Positions 49,201 to 57,807 of a stretch of 64,000 nucleotides of DNA are shown here, one piece after another. The stretch's first letter is position 1. Each line of letters opens with the position of its first letter. The notes beneath the pieces are model-generated. The model did no database searches. It was not told the origin of the DNA and worked only from the letters and a program-made list of their open reading frames with translations. Source of the DNA: Agrobacterium tumefaciens. Lineage in GTDB: Bacteria; Pseudomonadota; Alphaproteobacteria; Rhizobiales; Rhizobiaceae. The DNA is taken from positions 2,448,501 to 2,512,500 of the forward strand of contig CP048485.1 in NCBI GenBank assembly GCA_025560025.1, written 5' to 3'. Made by a program: the position numbers and the translations under genes.

Positions 49201-49378
49201 CCACTTTTTCAACGAGACGGGTATAGACCTCCCGCGCAAGAAGGCGCAGCGGCAGGCCGATGACCCCGCTGCCATGCGCCACCATCCGCTCGATCGCGTA
49301 GTGGGTCTTGCCGGTATTGGTGGGGCCGAGAACGGCCGTGACACCGCGGCCGCTCAGGATCATGGGGCGAAAATTCAA
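46298..49378 (-). CDS. Suv3-like RNA helicase with disordered Arg/Asn/Gly-rich tail
   Basis: A 1026-aa DExH-type helicase, the bacterial counterpart of the mitochondrial degradosome helicase SUPV3L1. Motifs: I GPTNTGKTH, II with IDEVQLAGD, and a C-terminal helicase domain with TDAIGMGLNLDV and GQIAGRAGRH. Residues about 820-880 are Ala/Glu-rich and about 900-1000 form a disordered tail rich in Arg, Asn, Asp and Gly (repeated NRGGEGERKRDGGRPDRGN-type patterns), ending with a short conserved KPLDPDSPFAKLAALKEQLKK. The tail should bind RNA or partners. The first gene of an operon with the S4 protein. Either MNFRPM or MILSG could be the start. Confidence 0.88.
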   Translation of the reverse strand: MNFRPMILSGRGVTAVLGPTNTGKTHYAIERMVAHGSGVIGLPLRLLAREVYTRLVEKVGAPNVALITGEEKISPPKAKYSVCTVEAMPRETTAAFVAIDEVQLAGDLERGHIFTDRVLHLRGREETLLLGAGTMRPILEKLLPGITVVERPRLSQLFYAGQKKITRLPQRTAIVAFSAEEVYAIAELVRRQRGGAAVVMGALSPRTRNAQVGLYQSGDVEYLVATDAIGMGLNLDVDHVAFAQDRKFDGYQFRNLNPGEIGQIAGRAGRHLRDGTFGVTGRVDPFDDELVERIETHQFDAVKVLQWRTKNFDFSSIANLRLSLDAAPTIQGLSRALPAIDQQALEYLSRYPEIIDVTTSDARVEKLWEACALPDYRRIAPAQHADLISTLYFDLVKRGAVNEDFMSEQVRRADRTDGEIDTLSARIAQIRTWTYVSNRPGWLADPTHWQEKTREIEDRLSDALHERLTKRFVDRRTSVLMRRLRENAMLEAEISVNGDVFVEGHHVGQLAGFRFTPVPGMEGPDQKAVQAAAQKALALEYEARAARLHASGNGDLALSSDGLVRWLGEPVARLSAGDNIMKPRVILLADEQLSGNARDHALARVERFVNHQIATVLKPLDDISRAEDLQGLAKGLAFQLVENLGVLFRRDVTEDVKSLDQDARASMRRYGVRFGAYHVFLPALLKPAPAELVTLLWALKNDGLGKPGYGDLIPVLAAGRTSVVTDPAFERMFYKLAGFRFLGKRAVRIDILERLADLIRPLLQWKPGQQPRPEGAYDGRRFTTTTAMLSILGATLDDMEEILKGLGYRADQVTAEEAQAFLASQTGAAAPAAAEAVAEEESAEAEQDEPASEEQASETAAVETVEETPVAQAVSDEVTVGETVPAESTEAAEPKPVLLWRPGGRNENQRSENRRPGNRGQGRDGAREQGERRGEGRRDNRDGANREAANRGGEGERKRDGGRPDRGNRNDRQDRGERKDRPDRNDRGGKPQGQQRFEAKPPRKEKPLDPDSPFAKLAALKEQLKK

Positions 49379-49789
49379 CGTACTATCCGCGAATCGACTT
49401 CATCTGCTTGTCGTGCAGGCCGCCATTGCTGGTACGGTCCGCACGCACCACACATGGCAATGCCCGCCGACAAAGGCAATAGGCCTTGCCCGTAAAGTGG
49501 GTCGCGGCTGTTGCTGTACCAACTTTTCTGTTCAGATTCAGCCGGTTGAGAGGACAAAAAGAATCCGGCGAAAACGAAATCGATTCGGTTGCGGAACAGT
49601 CTGCGAACGAATCGAATACGAATCGCTGACTCGGCGGGATTCAGCTTTTGTTCCCCACAGCATCTGGTTGGCAAACCGGCGTTCCATACCAGATTGTGAA
49701 TCCGGGTAAGTCCTTGCCCGGATTCAAGTTTGCAGCACCGACTTTAGACCCAAAATGCCGGAATCGGCTGTCAAGACGCAATCGCGGTA
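49379..49789. other. Intergenic region upstream of the helicase
   Basis: This 411-bp stretch holds the helicase promoter region and a 30-nt inverted repeat (49697-49726, listed separately). It is also the 3' side of the UbiH-family gene. I see no coding frame with a recognised product and no RNA gene. Confidence 0.5.
49697..49726. repeat. 30-nt inverted repeat with 14-bp arms
   Basis: Arms 49697-49710 and 49713-49726 pair in 13 of 14 positions around a 2-nt loop, forming a hairpin of GC-rich centre. There is no T-run after it on either strand, so it is not a simple terminator. It might be an intergenic palindrome or a terminator of the UbiH-family gene. Confidence 0.6.
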
Positions 49790-51004
49790 TCAGAGCGCCT
49801 CGCCCGCGAGCAAACGTGGCGCGTTCGCATCTGTCGTTCCGGCGGCCTGCCCGATGAAATAGGATTTCAGCGCCGGCAAACGATCCACAACACCCAGACC
49901 GAAATCCCGCATGATGCGGATTGGACCGACATCGTTGGAGAAAAGCCGGTTCAGCACATCCGTCGTCACCCCCATCCGCAAGGTGTCGAAACGCCGCCAC
50001 GACTGATAACGCTCCAGAACATTGAGCGAGCCGATATCGAGACCGAGACGGTCAGCCTCGACCACGGTTTCGGCCAGGGCCGCGACATCCTTGAAGCCAA
50101 GATTGAGGCCTTGGCCCGAGATCGGGTGAATTCCGTGCGCCGCATCGCCGGCAAGCGCAAAACGCGGCGCGACGAAGGAGCGGGCCAGCGTCAACCCCAG
50201 CGGAAAGGCACGGCGCGGACCGACGGGTCGGACAGGGCCGAGCTTGTGACCGAACCGGCGCTCGAGCTCTTCCTCGAACACCAGATCGTCGGAGGCGACC
50301 AACCTGTCGGCATCGGCCGTCCGTTCCGTCCAGACGAGCGACGAACGGTTTCCTTTCAGCGGCAGGATGGCAAAAGGCCCTGAGGGCAGGAAATGCTCCT
50401 CCGCACAGCCCTCATGCGGCCGGTCATGTTCGACGGTGGTAACGATACCGGACTGGTCATAAGCCCAGTGCACTGTCTTGATGCCCGCCATATCCCTGAG
50501 CGCCGAGCGAACGCCATCGCAGGCGACGAGCAGCCGCGCTTCCAGCGCCGAACCGTCGGAAAGCGAGATGGATGTCGATTGCGAGCCCGCGGTAAACCCG
50601 GAAACACTGAGGCCATGGCGGATGTCTATGCCAAGGCGCTCGCACAGGCCGCGCAGCGCGCCCACCATCGCCACATTCGGAACCATATGGGCGAAGGGCC
50701 TGCCCTCTTCCACCACACCGTCGAAGGTGAGAAATACCGGACGGACCGGGTCGGCAGTCTTCGAATCAGTAACGATCATCTTGTTGATCGGCTGGGCTTC
50801 CGGCTCGATTTCGCTCCATATCCCGAAAACATCGAGCATGCGCGTGGCAGCCGCGATGATCGCAGAGGCGCGGACGTCCTTCTTCCAGACATCCTCTGGA
50901 GCCGCCTCAACCACCTGCACGTTAAGATGCCGGGCCGCCTGCTTAATTGCGACAGCAACGGAAAGACCGACATATCCGCCGCCTGCAACCACCACGTCGA
51001 GCAT
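49790..51004 (-). CDS. UbiH/UbiF/COQ6-family flavin hydroxylase
   Basis: A 404-aa FAD-dependent monooxygenase of the ubiquinone-biosynthesis group. The N-terminus MLDVVVAGGGYVGLSVAVA has the GxGxxG site, a CDGVRS motif lies about residue 180 and the signature GDAAHGIHPISGQGLNLGFKD about residue 285. These enzymes hydroxylate the ring of ubiquinone intermediates. Whether it acts at C5, C6 or C1 cannot be decided. I chose the ATG at 51004; the frame is open to 51055 with no family similarity. It is divergent from the tesB-like gene. Confidence 0.9.
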   Translation of the reverse strand: MLDVVVAGGGYVGLSVAVAIKQAARHLNVQVVEAAPEDVWKKDVRASAIIAAATRMLDVFGIWSEIEPEAQPINKMIVTDSKTADPVRPVFLTFDGVVEEGRPFAHMVPNVAMVGALRGLCERLGIDIRHGLSVSGFTAGSQSTSISLSDGSALEARLLVACDGVRSALRDMAGIKTVHWAYDQSGIVTTVEHDRPHEGCAEEHFLPSGPFAILPLKGNRSSLVWTERTADADRLVASDDLVFEEELERRFGHKLGPVRPVGPRRAFPLGLTLARSFVAPRFALAGDAAHGIHPISGQGLNLGFKDVAALAETVVEADRLGLDIGSLNVLERYQSWRRFDTLRMGVTTDVLNRLFSNDVGPIRIMRDFGLGVVDRLPALKSYFIGQAAGTTDANAPRLLAGEAL

Positions 51005-51090
51005 CGCGCTTCTCCTCAAATCTTGTGCACGCATCATCGGCGCACTATAGACCATGTGACGTCTTCCTACAGCCGGAGCAGGCCGAAAAA

Positions 51091-51975
51091 ATGTCGCATC
51101 CTTTGCAAACGTCAGACCCGATGGCCAATCTCATCGCCACGCTCGATCTCGAAAAGCTGGAAGAGAACCTGTTCCGTGGCGAAAGCCCGCAAATCGGCTG
51201 GCAGCGCGTCTTCGGCGGCCAGGTCATAGCGCAAGCCCTGATCGCGGCGCAGAGAACCGTGGATGACGACCGCCTCGTGCACTCGCTGCATGCCTATTTC
51301 ATGCGCCCCGGTGATCCGCTCGTCCCCATCCTCTACCAGGTGGAGCGTATCCGCGACGGCGCCAGCTTCTGCACCCGCCGTGTGGTCGCCATCCAGCACG
51401 GCAAGGCGATTTTTTCCATGTCCGCGTCGTTTCAGATATTCGAGGACGGCTTTAATCATCAGATAAAAATGCCTGACGTGCTGCCGCCCGAAAAACTGAT
51501 GAGCGAGGAGCAAATGCAGGCAGCCTTCCTTGCCAATGCACCCGCTTCGATCCGCAAATACTGGAGCAACAAGCGCCCGATCGAGATAAGACCGGTGTCG
51601 CTGACCCATTACATCTCGAAGGAAAAACTCGAACCGCAGCAGGATATATGGGTTCGCGCCGTCGGCGAAGTGCCCGACAATCCGCGTTTCCAGTCGGCCA
51701 TTCTCGCCTATCTGTCGGACATGACCCTTCTCGACACATCGCTCTACGCCCACGGAACGACGATCTTCGATCCTTCCATTCAGGTGGCGAGCCTCGATCA
51801 CGCCATGTGGTTCCACCGCCCCTGCCGGCTGGATGACTGGCTGCTCTATACGCAGGATAGCCCCAGCGCCTCCGGTGCGCGCGGTTTGACGCGTGGCAAT
51901 ATTTTCACCAGACAGGGTGAGCTGGTCGCCTCCGTCGCACAGGAAGGTTTGATCCGCAAAAGGGCAAATGATTAA
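51091..51975 (+). CDS. tesB: Acyl-CoA thioesterase II (TesB family)
   Basis: A 294-aa double hot-dog thioesterase that hydrolyses medium- and long-chain acyl-CoAs. Visible are FGGQVIAQALIAAQRTV, HSLHAYFMRPGDP (with the conserved His-Tyr) and, in the second half, LAYLSDMTLLDTSL with the catalytic Asp and ASLDHAMWFHRP plus GLTRGNIFTRQGELVASVAQEGL. The length matches TesB (about 285-290). The ATG at 51091 has a GGAGCAGG upstream. It is divergent from the UbiH-family gene, with 86 bp between the starts, and lies upstream of glnK without sharing an obvious transcript. Confidence 0.95.
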   Translation: MSHPLQTSDPMANLIATLDLEKLEENLFRGESPQIGWQRVFGGQVIAQALIAAQRTVDDDRLVHSLHAYFMRPGDPLVPILYQVERIRDGASFCTRRVVAIQHGKAIFSMSASFQIFEDGFNHQIKMPDVLPPEKLMSEEQMQAAFLANAPASIRKYWSNKRPIEIRPVSLTHYISKEKLEPQQDIWVRAVGEVPDNPRFQSAILAYLSDMTLLDTSLYAHGTTIFDPSIQVASLDHAMWFHRPCRLDDWLLYTQDSPSASGARGLTRGNIFTRQGELVASVAQEGLIRKRAND

Positions 51976-51978
51976 ATA

Positions 51979-52004
51979 ATGTGCTTTTCTGGAAAATCGC
52001 ACAT
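51979..52004. repeat. Inverted repeat after tesB
   Basis: ATGTGC (51979-51984) and GCACAT (51999-52004) flank an inner TTTTCTGGAAAA partial palindrome. It may be a terminator stem or a protein site; its arm orientation is opposite to the NtrC consensus, so I do not call it an NtrC box. Confidence 0.4.
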
Positions 52005-52098
52005 TTAATAGACGCAAATTTCGTCGACAAATGCCCCTTTTTCAGACGAATTTCATATAAGTTTTATATTTCAATAACTTATATCCACCCATCAAAAC

Positions 52099-52114
52099 TG
52101 GCACGCCCTTTGAA
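52099..52114 (+). promoter_or_regulatory. Sigma-54 promoter of glnK-amtB
   Basis: TGGCAC, then five bases, then TTGAA matches the -24/-12 consensus TGGCACN5TTGC except that the final GC is GA. It lies 87 bp upstream of the glnK start. RpoN/NtrC-controlled glnK-amtB promoters are well known in proteobacteria, so a nitrogen-limitation role follows. Confidence 0.75.
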
Positions 52115-52140
52115 TGTATGTCCGCAGTCGCTGTTACTGA

Positions 52141-52539
<399 letters not shown>

Positions 52540-52568
52540 AGCACGGCTGACAGGGGAGTTTTCTAGCT

Positions 52569-53918
52569 ATGCAACTCAACAAGTTTTCAACGCTCGGCAA
52601 GCTGGGCGCCGGTGTGGCGGCCCTGATGGCACCGGCCATCGCCTTTGCCCAGGAAGCCGCGCCGGCAGTAGCGGCGGCGGCGCCCGTTCCGGAAAAAGCC
52701 GACACCGCATTCATGTATGTCGCGACGATCCTCGTGCTTTTCATGATCATTCCGGGTCTCGCCCTGTTTTACGGCGGTCTCGTCCGTACCAAGAACATGC
52801 TCTCCGTCCTCATGCAGTGCACGGTCGTCGCTGCAGTCATGATGCTCGTCTGGGTAATCTACGGTTATTCCTTCGCCTTCGGCGGTGGCACCGGCCCCTA
52901 CTTCGGCGGCTTCGGCAAGCTGTTCCTCTCGGGCGTTTCGCTTGACAGCACGTCGGCAACCTTCTCCGAAGGTGTGGTGATCTACGAATACACCTTCATC
53001 GCCTTCCAGATGACCTTTGCGGCCATCACGCCTGCGCTGATCGTCGGTGCCTTTGCGGAACGCGTGAAGTTCTCCGCCGTCATCCTCTTCACCATCCTGT
53101 GGGCAACCTTCGTCTATTTCCCGATTGCACACATGGTATGGGACGCGAATGGCCTGATCTTCGGCATGGGTGCTCTCGACTTCGCCGGCGGCACGGTCGT
53201 TCACATCAATGCCGGTGTGGCAGGCCTGATCGGCGCGATCATGGTCGGCAAGCGTACAGGCTTCGGCAAGGACATGATGGCACCGCACTCCATGACGCTG
53301 ACGATGGTCGGCGCAGCCATGCTGTGGTTCGGCTGGTTCGGCTTCAATGCCGGCTCCAACCTCGAAGCATCGGGCGGAGCGGTTCTCGCAACCATGAACA
53401 CCTTCCTCGCAACCGCAGCAGCCGTCGTCTCCTGGTCGCTGGTTGAAAGCTTCACCCGCGGCAAGGCTTCCATGCTGGGCGCTGCTTCTGGCATGATCGC
53501 CGGCCTCGTCGCCGTCACGCCTGCGGCAGGCTCCGTTGGACCGATGGGTGCGATCGTTCTCGGCCTCATCGTTTCGCCGATCTGCTACTTCTTCGTCTCG
53601 GTCGTGAAGAACAAGTTCGGTTACGACGATACGGCTGACGTCTTCGGCGTCCACGGCATCGGCGGCATCATCGGCGCCCTCGGCACCGGCATCTTCACCT
53701 CGCCGCTGCTTGGCGGCACGGGCAAGGCGGACTTCTCCATCGCCTCGCAGGTCTGGACGCAGTTCGTCGCCGTCGCCATCACCATCGTCTGGTGCGCCAT
53801 TGTCTCGGCAATCCTCTACAAGATCGTCGACGTCATCGTTGGCCTGCGGGTTCCGGTGGAAGCGGAACGCGAAGGTCTCGACCTCGCAACCCACGGCGAA
53901 GCCGCCTACCACTCTTAA
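52569..53918 (+). CDS. amtB: Ammonium transporter AmtB
   Basis: A 449-aa ammonium channel. A signal peptide (probable cleavage after AIAFA) and an Ala/Pro-rich linker precede 11 transmembrane helices. The pore's twin-His pair is visible in AHMVWDANG and [11 protein letters not shown], and the conserved Asp region is in that first motif's neighbourhood. The cytoplasmic C-terminal tail, which GlnK contacts, is present ([21 protein letters not shown]). It follows glnK in the operon and ends in a strong terminator. Confidence 0.96.
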   Translation: MQLNKFSTLGKLGAGVAALMAPAIAFAQEAAPAVAAAAPVPEKADTAFMYVATILVLFMIIPGLALFYGGLVRTKNMLSVLMQCTVVAAVMMLVWVIYGYSFAFGGGTGPYFGGFGKLFLSGVSLDSTSATFSEGVVIYEYTFIAFQMTFAAITPALIVGAFAERVKFSAVILFTILWATFVYFPIAHMVWDANGLIFGMGALDFAGGTVVHINAGVAGLIGAIMVGKRTGFGKDMMAPHSMTLTMVGAAMLWFGWFGFNAGSNLEASGGAVLATMNTFLATAAAVVSWSLVESFTRGKASMLGAASGMIAGLVAVTPAAGSVGPMGAIVLGLIVSPICYFFVSVVKNKFGYDDTADVFGVHGIGGIIGALGTGIFTSPLLGGTGKADFSIASQVWTQFVAVAITIVWCAIVSAILYKIVDVIVGLRVPVEAEREGLDLATHGEAAYHS

Positions 53919-53957
53919 GACCCGGGAAAAGGGGTTCTCCATCCCCTTACCCAAAAG

Positions 53958-53983
53958 AAGGCCCGCTCCGGCGGGCCTTTTTC
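53958..53983 (+). terminator. Terminator of glnK-amtB
   Basis: An 8-bp stem (53959-53966 with 53971-53978) with a 4-nt loop is followed by a T-run, 40 bp after the amtB stop. Confidence 0.92.
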
Positions 53984-54127
53984 TTTGCCGTAAATGCACA
54001 TGCGACTGCAAAAAACCGCATGGTTAACACGACATTAACCAGCAAGCGGTTAGTTTTCCCTGTCAATCCGGGATCAGGTCACCTGCCGGATCTTGCCGAA
54101 ACCAGGAAAAACGACGGGTTCAGGGAC

Positions 54128-56809
54128 ATGGGCAGAATGCAATCTCCGACATTCGATGGTCGTCACACGCGCTTCGTGCTGACGGCGTTTTTCGTGCGGC
54201 AGATCATGGCTCTCGCCGGTTTCGCTTTGCTGGCCACGATTTCACTGGGTATTGCGGCCCTCGCCACATGGAACGTGGCGGATCCGAGCCTCTCCTATGC
54301 CACGGGAAACCAGCCTACCAATCTTCTGGGTTACAGCGGCGCCATCTTCGCCGATATCGTGATGCAGTTTCTCGGGCTCTCCGCAATCATCTCGCTTTTG
54401 CCGGTCATTGCCTGGGCGATCGCGCTCATCGCCGGACGCAGGTTCAACCGGATACCTGCCCGCCTCGTCGCCTGGGTTGCCGGCGCGATCGTCTGCGCCG
54501 CTTCGCTCGGCTGTTTTCCCGCACCCGTAACCTGGCCGCTGCCAAACGGTATTGGCGGCGTTATCGGTGATATGATCCTGCGTTTCCCTGCCCTTTTCAT
54601 CGGCGCTTACCCAACCGGCACCATTGCGACAGTGCTGGGCGTGATATTTGCGGCTCCCGCTGCCTGGCTGATGCTCTTTGCCGCCGGCCTCATGGGAAGC
54701 CCGGAAGATAGTCTGGAACTGGAGGAACGCGCGCCCGTGTCGAACAAGGCACGCGCCGTCCGTGAGGCTGAAGAGGACGATGACGACGGTGAAGGCTTCT
54801 TCGCCAATATCCTCGCTTTTGGCGCCATGGCGCATTACTGGTACATCACCCAGGCCCGCCTTCGCCGCCTGTTTGGCATCAAGTCCAAATCCCTGCATGA
54901 CGAATTCGAACATCCCTATGATTTCAACGAATATGAATTCGGCACGTTGAACGAACCTTCCCGCCTCAAGACGGCGATCAACCGCCTCGACCAGCGCGCG
55001 GAACCGTCTTTCGAGGAGCGCGCCGCATCCCGCCGGCAGATGTCGCCCCCCTCCATCGCACTCGATCATGATGGTGACATGGATGACGAGCCGCATTTCG
55101 ATGCGGACGGGAGACGCCTGCCCAACGGTATTCTCTCGGACGACGACAGTGCCGACGAATCCGACCCGAAATTTATGGCAAGACAGGCACCGGGACGCGG
55201 GCAGCCCAGAATAACCGCCCCTTCCGCACGCCCCAAGCCGAGCGAGCGTGTGGCACGCGAGGCCCAGGCTTCCTTCATCGCCGCCGACGGTTTCCAGCTG
55301 CCCTCCGTCCATCTTCTGGCGGAGCCGAAGAATATCGTGCGCGACAACACGCTGAGCGAGGAAGTGCTGGAGCAGAATGCCCGCCTGCTCGAAGGCGTTC
55401 TCGAGGATTTCGGCGTCAAGGGCGAGATCATTCATGTTCGCCCCGGCCCGGTCGTGACACTCTACGAACTGGAACCGGCACCCGGCATCAAATCCTCGCG
55501 CGTCATCGGTCTTGCGGATGATATCGCCCGCTCCATGAGCGCCATTGCCGCGCGCGTGGCCGTCGTTCCCGGCCGCAACGCCATCGGCATCGAGCTTCCG
55601 AACCAGACCCGCGAAACCGTCTTCCTGCGTGAACTGGTTGGCAGCCGCGATTTCGAAAACAGCAAGGCCAAGCTTGCCATGGCGCTCGGCAAGACCATTG
55701 GCGGCGAACCCGTCATCGCCGATCTCGCCAAGATGCCGCATCTGCTCGTTGCCGGTACAACCGGTTCGGGCAAATCCGTCGCCATCAACACCATGATCCT
55801 CTCGCTCATTTACCGCATGTCGCCGGAACAGTGCCGCCTGATCATGATCGATCCGAAAATGCTGGAACTGTCGATCTATGACGGTATTCCACATCTGCTC
55901 TCCCCTGTTGTCACCGATCCGAAAAAGGCCGTTGTTGCCCTGAAGTGGACGGTGCGCGAGATGGAAGAGCGCTACAAGAAAATGTCGAAGATCGGCGTTC
56001 GCAATATCGACGGCTTCAACAGTCGCGTGCAGCAGGCCCTCGACAAGGGCGAAATCCTCACCCGCACGGTGCAGACCGGCTTCGACCGCCAGACCGGCGA
56101 GGCAATGTACGAGACGGAAGAATTCGACCTGAAGCCCCTGCCCTATATCGTCGTCATCATCGACGAAATGGCCGATCTGATGATGGTAGCAGGCAAGGAC
56201 ATTGAAGGCGCCGTGCAGCGTCTGGCGCAGATGGCCCGCGCCGCCGGCATCCACGTCATCATGGCGACCCAGCGTCCGTCCGTCGACGTCATCACCGGCA
56301 CCATCAAGGCAAACTTCCCGACCCGCATCTCCTTCCAGGTGACGTCGAAGATCGACAGCCGCACCATTCTGGGCGAACAGGGCGCCGAACAGCTGCTCGG
56401 CATGGGTGACATGCTCTATATGGCCGGTGGCGGCCGCATCCAGCGTGTGCACGGCCCGTTCGTCTCCGACAACGAGGTGGAAGAGATCGTCGCTTATCTG
56501 AAGACCCAGGGATCGCCGGAATATCTGGAAGCGATCACCGAGGAAGACGACGAGGAAGGCAATGGCGGCGGCCCGGCCGGGGCAGGCAATTTCTCCGATT
56601 CGGAAGACCCTTACGATCAGGCCGTGGCGGTTGTGCTGAGGGACGGCAAGGCCTCCACCTCCTATGTGCAGCGGCGTCTGGGCATCGGCTACAACCGCGC
56701 CGCCTCGCTGATCGAGCGCATGGAACAGGAAGGCATTATCGGCCCTGCCAACCATGCCGGAAAACGCGAAATCCTCGTACCGACGGAATCAGACATCATC
56801 GAGCGATAA
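54128..56809 (+). CDS. ftsK: DNA translocase FtsK
   Basis: An about 893-aa septal DNA translocase that couples cell division to chromosome segregation. Four N-terminal transmembrane helices (residues about 18-190) are followed by a Pro/Glu-rich cytoplasmic linker (about 200-395). The RecA-like motor has Walker [15 protein letters not shown] and Walker [13 protein letters not shown]. The gamma DNA-binding domain is at the C-terminus (about 830-890; [21 protein letters not shown]), which reads KOPS-type sequences and activates XerCD. I place the start at the ATG at 54128; another ATG lies at 54137, and the frame is open further upstream without family similarity. The following LolA-type gene starts 101 bp later. 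Confidence 0.95.
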   Translation: MGRMQSPTFDGRHTRFVLTAFFVRQIMALAGFALLATISLGIAALATWNVADPSLSYATGNQPTNLLGYSGAIFADIVMQFLGLSAIISLLPVIAWAIALIAGRRFNRIPARLVAWVAGAIVCAASLGCFPAPVTWPLPNGIGGVIGDMILRFPALFIGAYPTGTIATVLGVIFAAPAAWLMLFAAGLMGSPEDSLELEERAPVSNKARAVREAEEDDDDGEGFFANILAFGAMAHYWYITQARLRRLFGIKSKSLHDEFEHPYDFNEYEFGTLNEPSRLKTAINRLDQRAEPSFEERAASRRQMSPPSIALDHDGDMDDEPHFDADGRRLPNGILSDDDSADESDPKFMARQAPGRGQPRITAPSARPKPSERVAREAQASFIAADGFQLPSVHLLAEPKNIVRDNTLSEEVLEQNARLLEGVLEDFGVKGEIIHVRPGPVVTLYELEPAPGIKSSRVIGLADDIARSMSAIAARVAVVPGRNAIGIELPNQTRETVFLRELVGSRDFENSKAKLAMALGKTIGGEPVIADLAKMPHLLVAGTTGSGKSVAINTMILSLIYRMSPEQCRLIMIDPKMLELSIYDGIPHLLSPVVTDPKKAVVALKWTVREMEERYKKMSKIGVRNIDGFNSRVQQALDKGEILTRTVQTGFDRQTGEAMYETEEFDLKPLPYIVVIIDEMADLMMVAGKDIEGAVQRLAQMARAAGIHVIMATQRPSVDVITGTIKANFPTRISFQVTSKIDSRTILGEQGAEQLLGMGDMLYMAGGGRIQRVHGPFVSDNEVEEIVAYLKTQGSPEYLEAITEEDDEEGNGGGPAGAGNFSDSEDPYDQAVAVVLRDGKASTSYVQRRLGIGYNRAASLIERMEQEGIIGPANHAGKREILVPTESDIIER

Positions 56810-56910
56810 CGTCCGCAACCAAGCGGGGTTGAGAAGCGTTATTACACGCTTTCAACGTCATGAAGCCGCCGCCTTTTATGCGGACAATCGCTGCGATGAA
56901 GGAGAACAGA

Positions 56911-57585
56911 ATGAACGACCTCACCACCGGCGAAACTGCAGCCGCAAACGCACCGCAAAACGGCGTGACGCGACGCGGCGTGCTGACGGCATTTTCCATG
57001 GCAGCCGCCATGGCCGGCCTGTCGCCGCTCAACGCATTTGCGCAGGCCGCCGGCAATGGCGCGACCGCGCAGAAAATCGCCAACCACTTCTCGTCTGTCA
57101 AAACCATGATGGGTGAATTTGTACAATTCGGTCCCCGTGGTGAGCAGACCGGCGGCAAATTTTACATCGAACGGCCGGGCAAGCTTCGCTTCAATTATGA
57201 GGACCCCTCGCCCATGCGCGTCATCGCCGATGGCAAGAATGTCGTCATAGGCAACATGAAGCTGAAGACATGGGATCTCTATCCGCTGTCGAAGACCCCT
57301 CTCAGCCTGCTTTTGTCCGACAAGATCGACCTCGGCAACCAGAAGGTCCGGGACGTGAAGGAAGAGTCGGACCTGACCACCATCGTGCTCGGCGACAAGA
57401 GCATTTTTGGTGATTCCACCATTACCCTGATGTTCGACCCGAAAACCTTCGATCTGAGGCAATGGACGACGACCGACGCCCAGAACAAGGACACGACCGT
57501 CATGATCTTCAACGTCCAGACGGGCGTGAACCTCGACGAACGCGTCTTCAACATCAATTACGAGGAAGTCCGCAAACGCGGCTGA
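56911..57585 (+). CDS. LolA-type outer-membrane lipoprotein carrier
   Basis: A 224-aa periplasmic protein of the LolA family, which ferries lipoproteins between LolCDE and LolB. The N-terminal region reads TRRGVLTAF followed by a hydrophobic stretch and NAFAQ cleavage context; the twin-Arg pair resembles a Tat signal, which is unusual for LolA. The mature part shows GEFVQFGPRGEQTGGKFYIERPGKLRFNYEDPSPMRVIADGKNV, the usual LolA beta-strand pattern with R in RFNYEDP. The ATG at 56911 has a GGAG site 9 nt upstream. Sits between ftsK and exonuclease III, an arrangement common in Rhizobiales (I recall it that way). Confidence 0.88.
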   Translation: MNDLTTGETAAANAPQNGVTRRGVLTAFSMAAAMAGLSPLNAFAQAAGNGATAQKIANHFSSVKTMMGEFVQFGPRGEQTGGKFYIERPGKLRFNYEDPSPMRVIADGKNVVIGNMKLKTWDLYPLSKTPLSLLLSDKIDLGNQKVRDVKEESDLTTIVLGDKSIFGDSTITLMFDPKTFDLRQWTTTDAQNKDTTVMIFNVQTGVNLDERVFNINYEEVRKRG

Positions 57586-57611
57586 GGTTTCGAACCTGCG
57601 AGAAGTCTTCC

Positions 57612-57637
57612 AAAGGCGGCCTTGCGGCCGCCTTTTT
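57612..57637 (+). terminator. Terminator of the LolA gene
   Basis: A 7-bp stem (57615-57621 with 57626-57632) with a 4-nt loop is followed by TTTTT, 27 bp after the stop. Confidence 0.9.
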
Positions 57638-57731
57638 ATTTTGCCGCTAAAGTCCATTTCCGTTTTCGTCGCGATGTTATAAGCCTGCGCTCCGGAAACA
57701 TGCTCCGAAACAACGGGCTTCGGGGCGACTG

Positions 57732-57777
57732 CGCATTTCCAGGAAAAGTGGCCATCGGTTTTCCGTCCGGACATGCG
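57732..57777. repeat. Intergenic palindromic element (RIME-like)
   Basis: A 46-bp imperfect palindrome with two nested arms: CGCATTTCC/GGACATGCG (8 of 9) outside and GGAAAA/TTTTCC inside. Sequences of this kind recur in rhizobial intergenic regions and resemble Rhizobium intergenic mosaic elements. Only one copy lies in this window. It ends 30 bp before the exonuclease III start. Confidence 0.55.
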
Positions 57778-57807
57778 ACAAAAACACTCTAGAAGCGGAG
57801 CACATGC

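Noticed and set aside
51979..52004. NtrC binding site upstream of glnK
   Set aside because: The repeat has GTGC...GCAC orientation with a 14-nt spacer, whereas NtrC sites are GCAC...GTGC dyads. It is also about 95 bp upstream of the sigma-54 element and may belong to tesB.
54242..56755. An 837-codon open frame antisense to ftsK
   Set aside because: It is a shadow of ftsK, with no ribosome-binding site or motif of its own.
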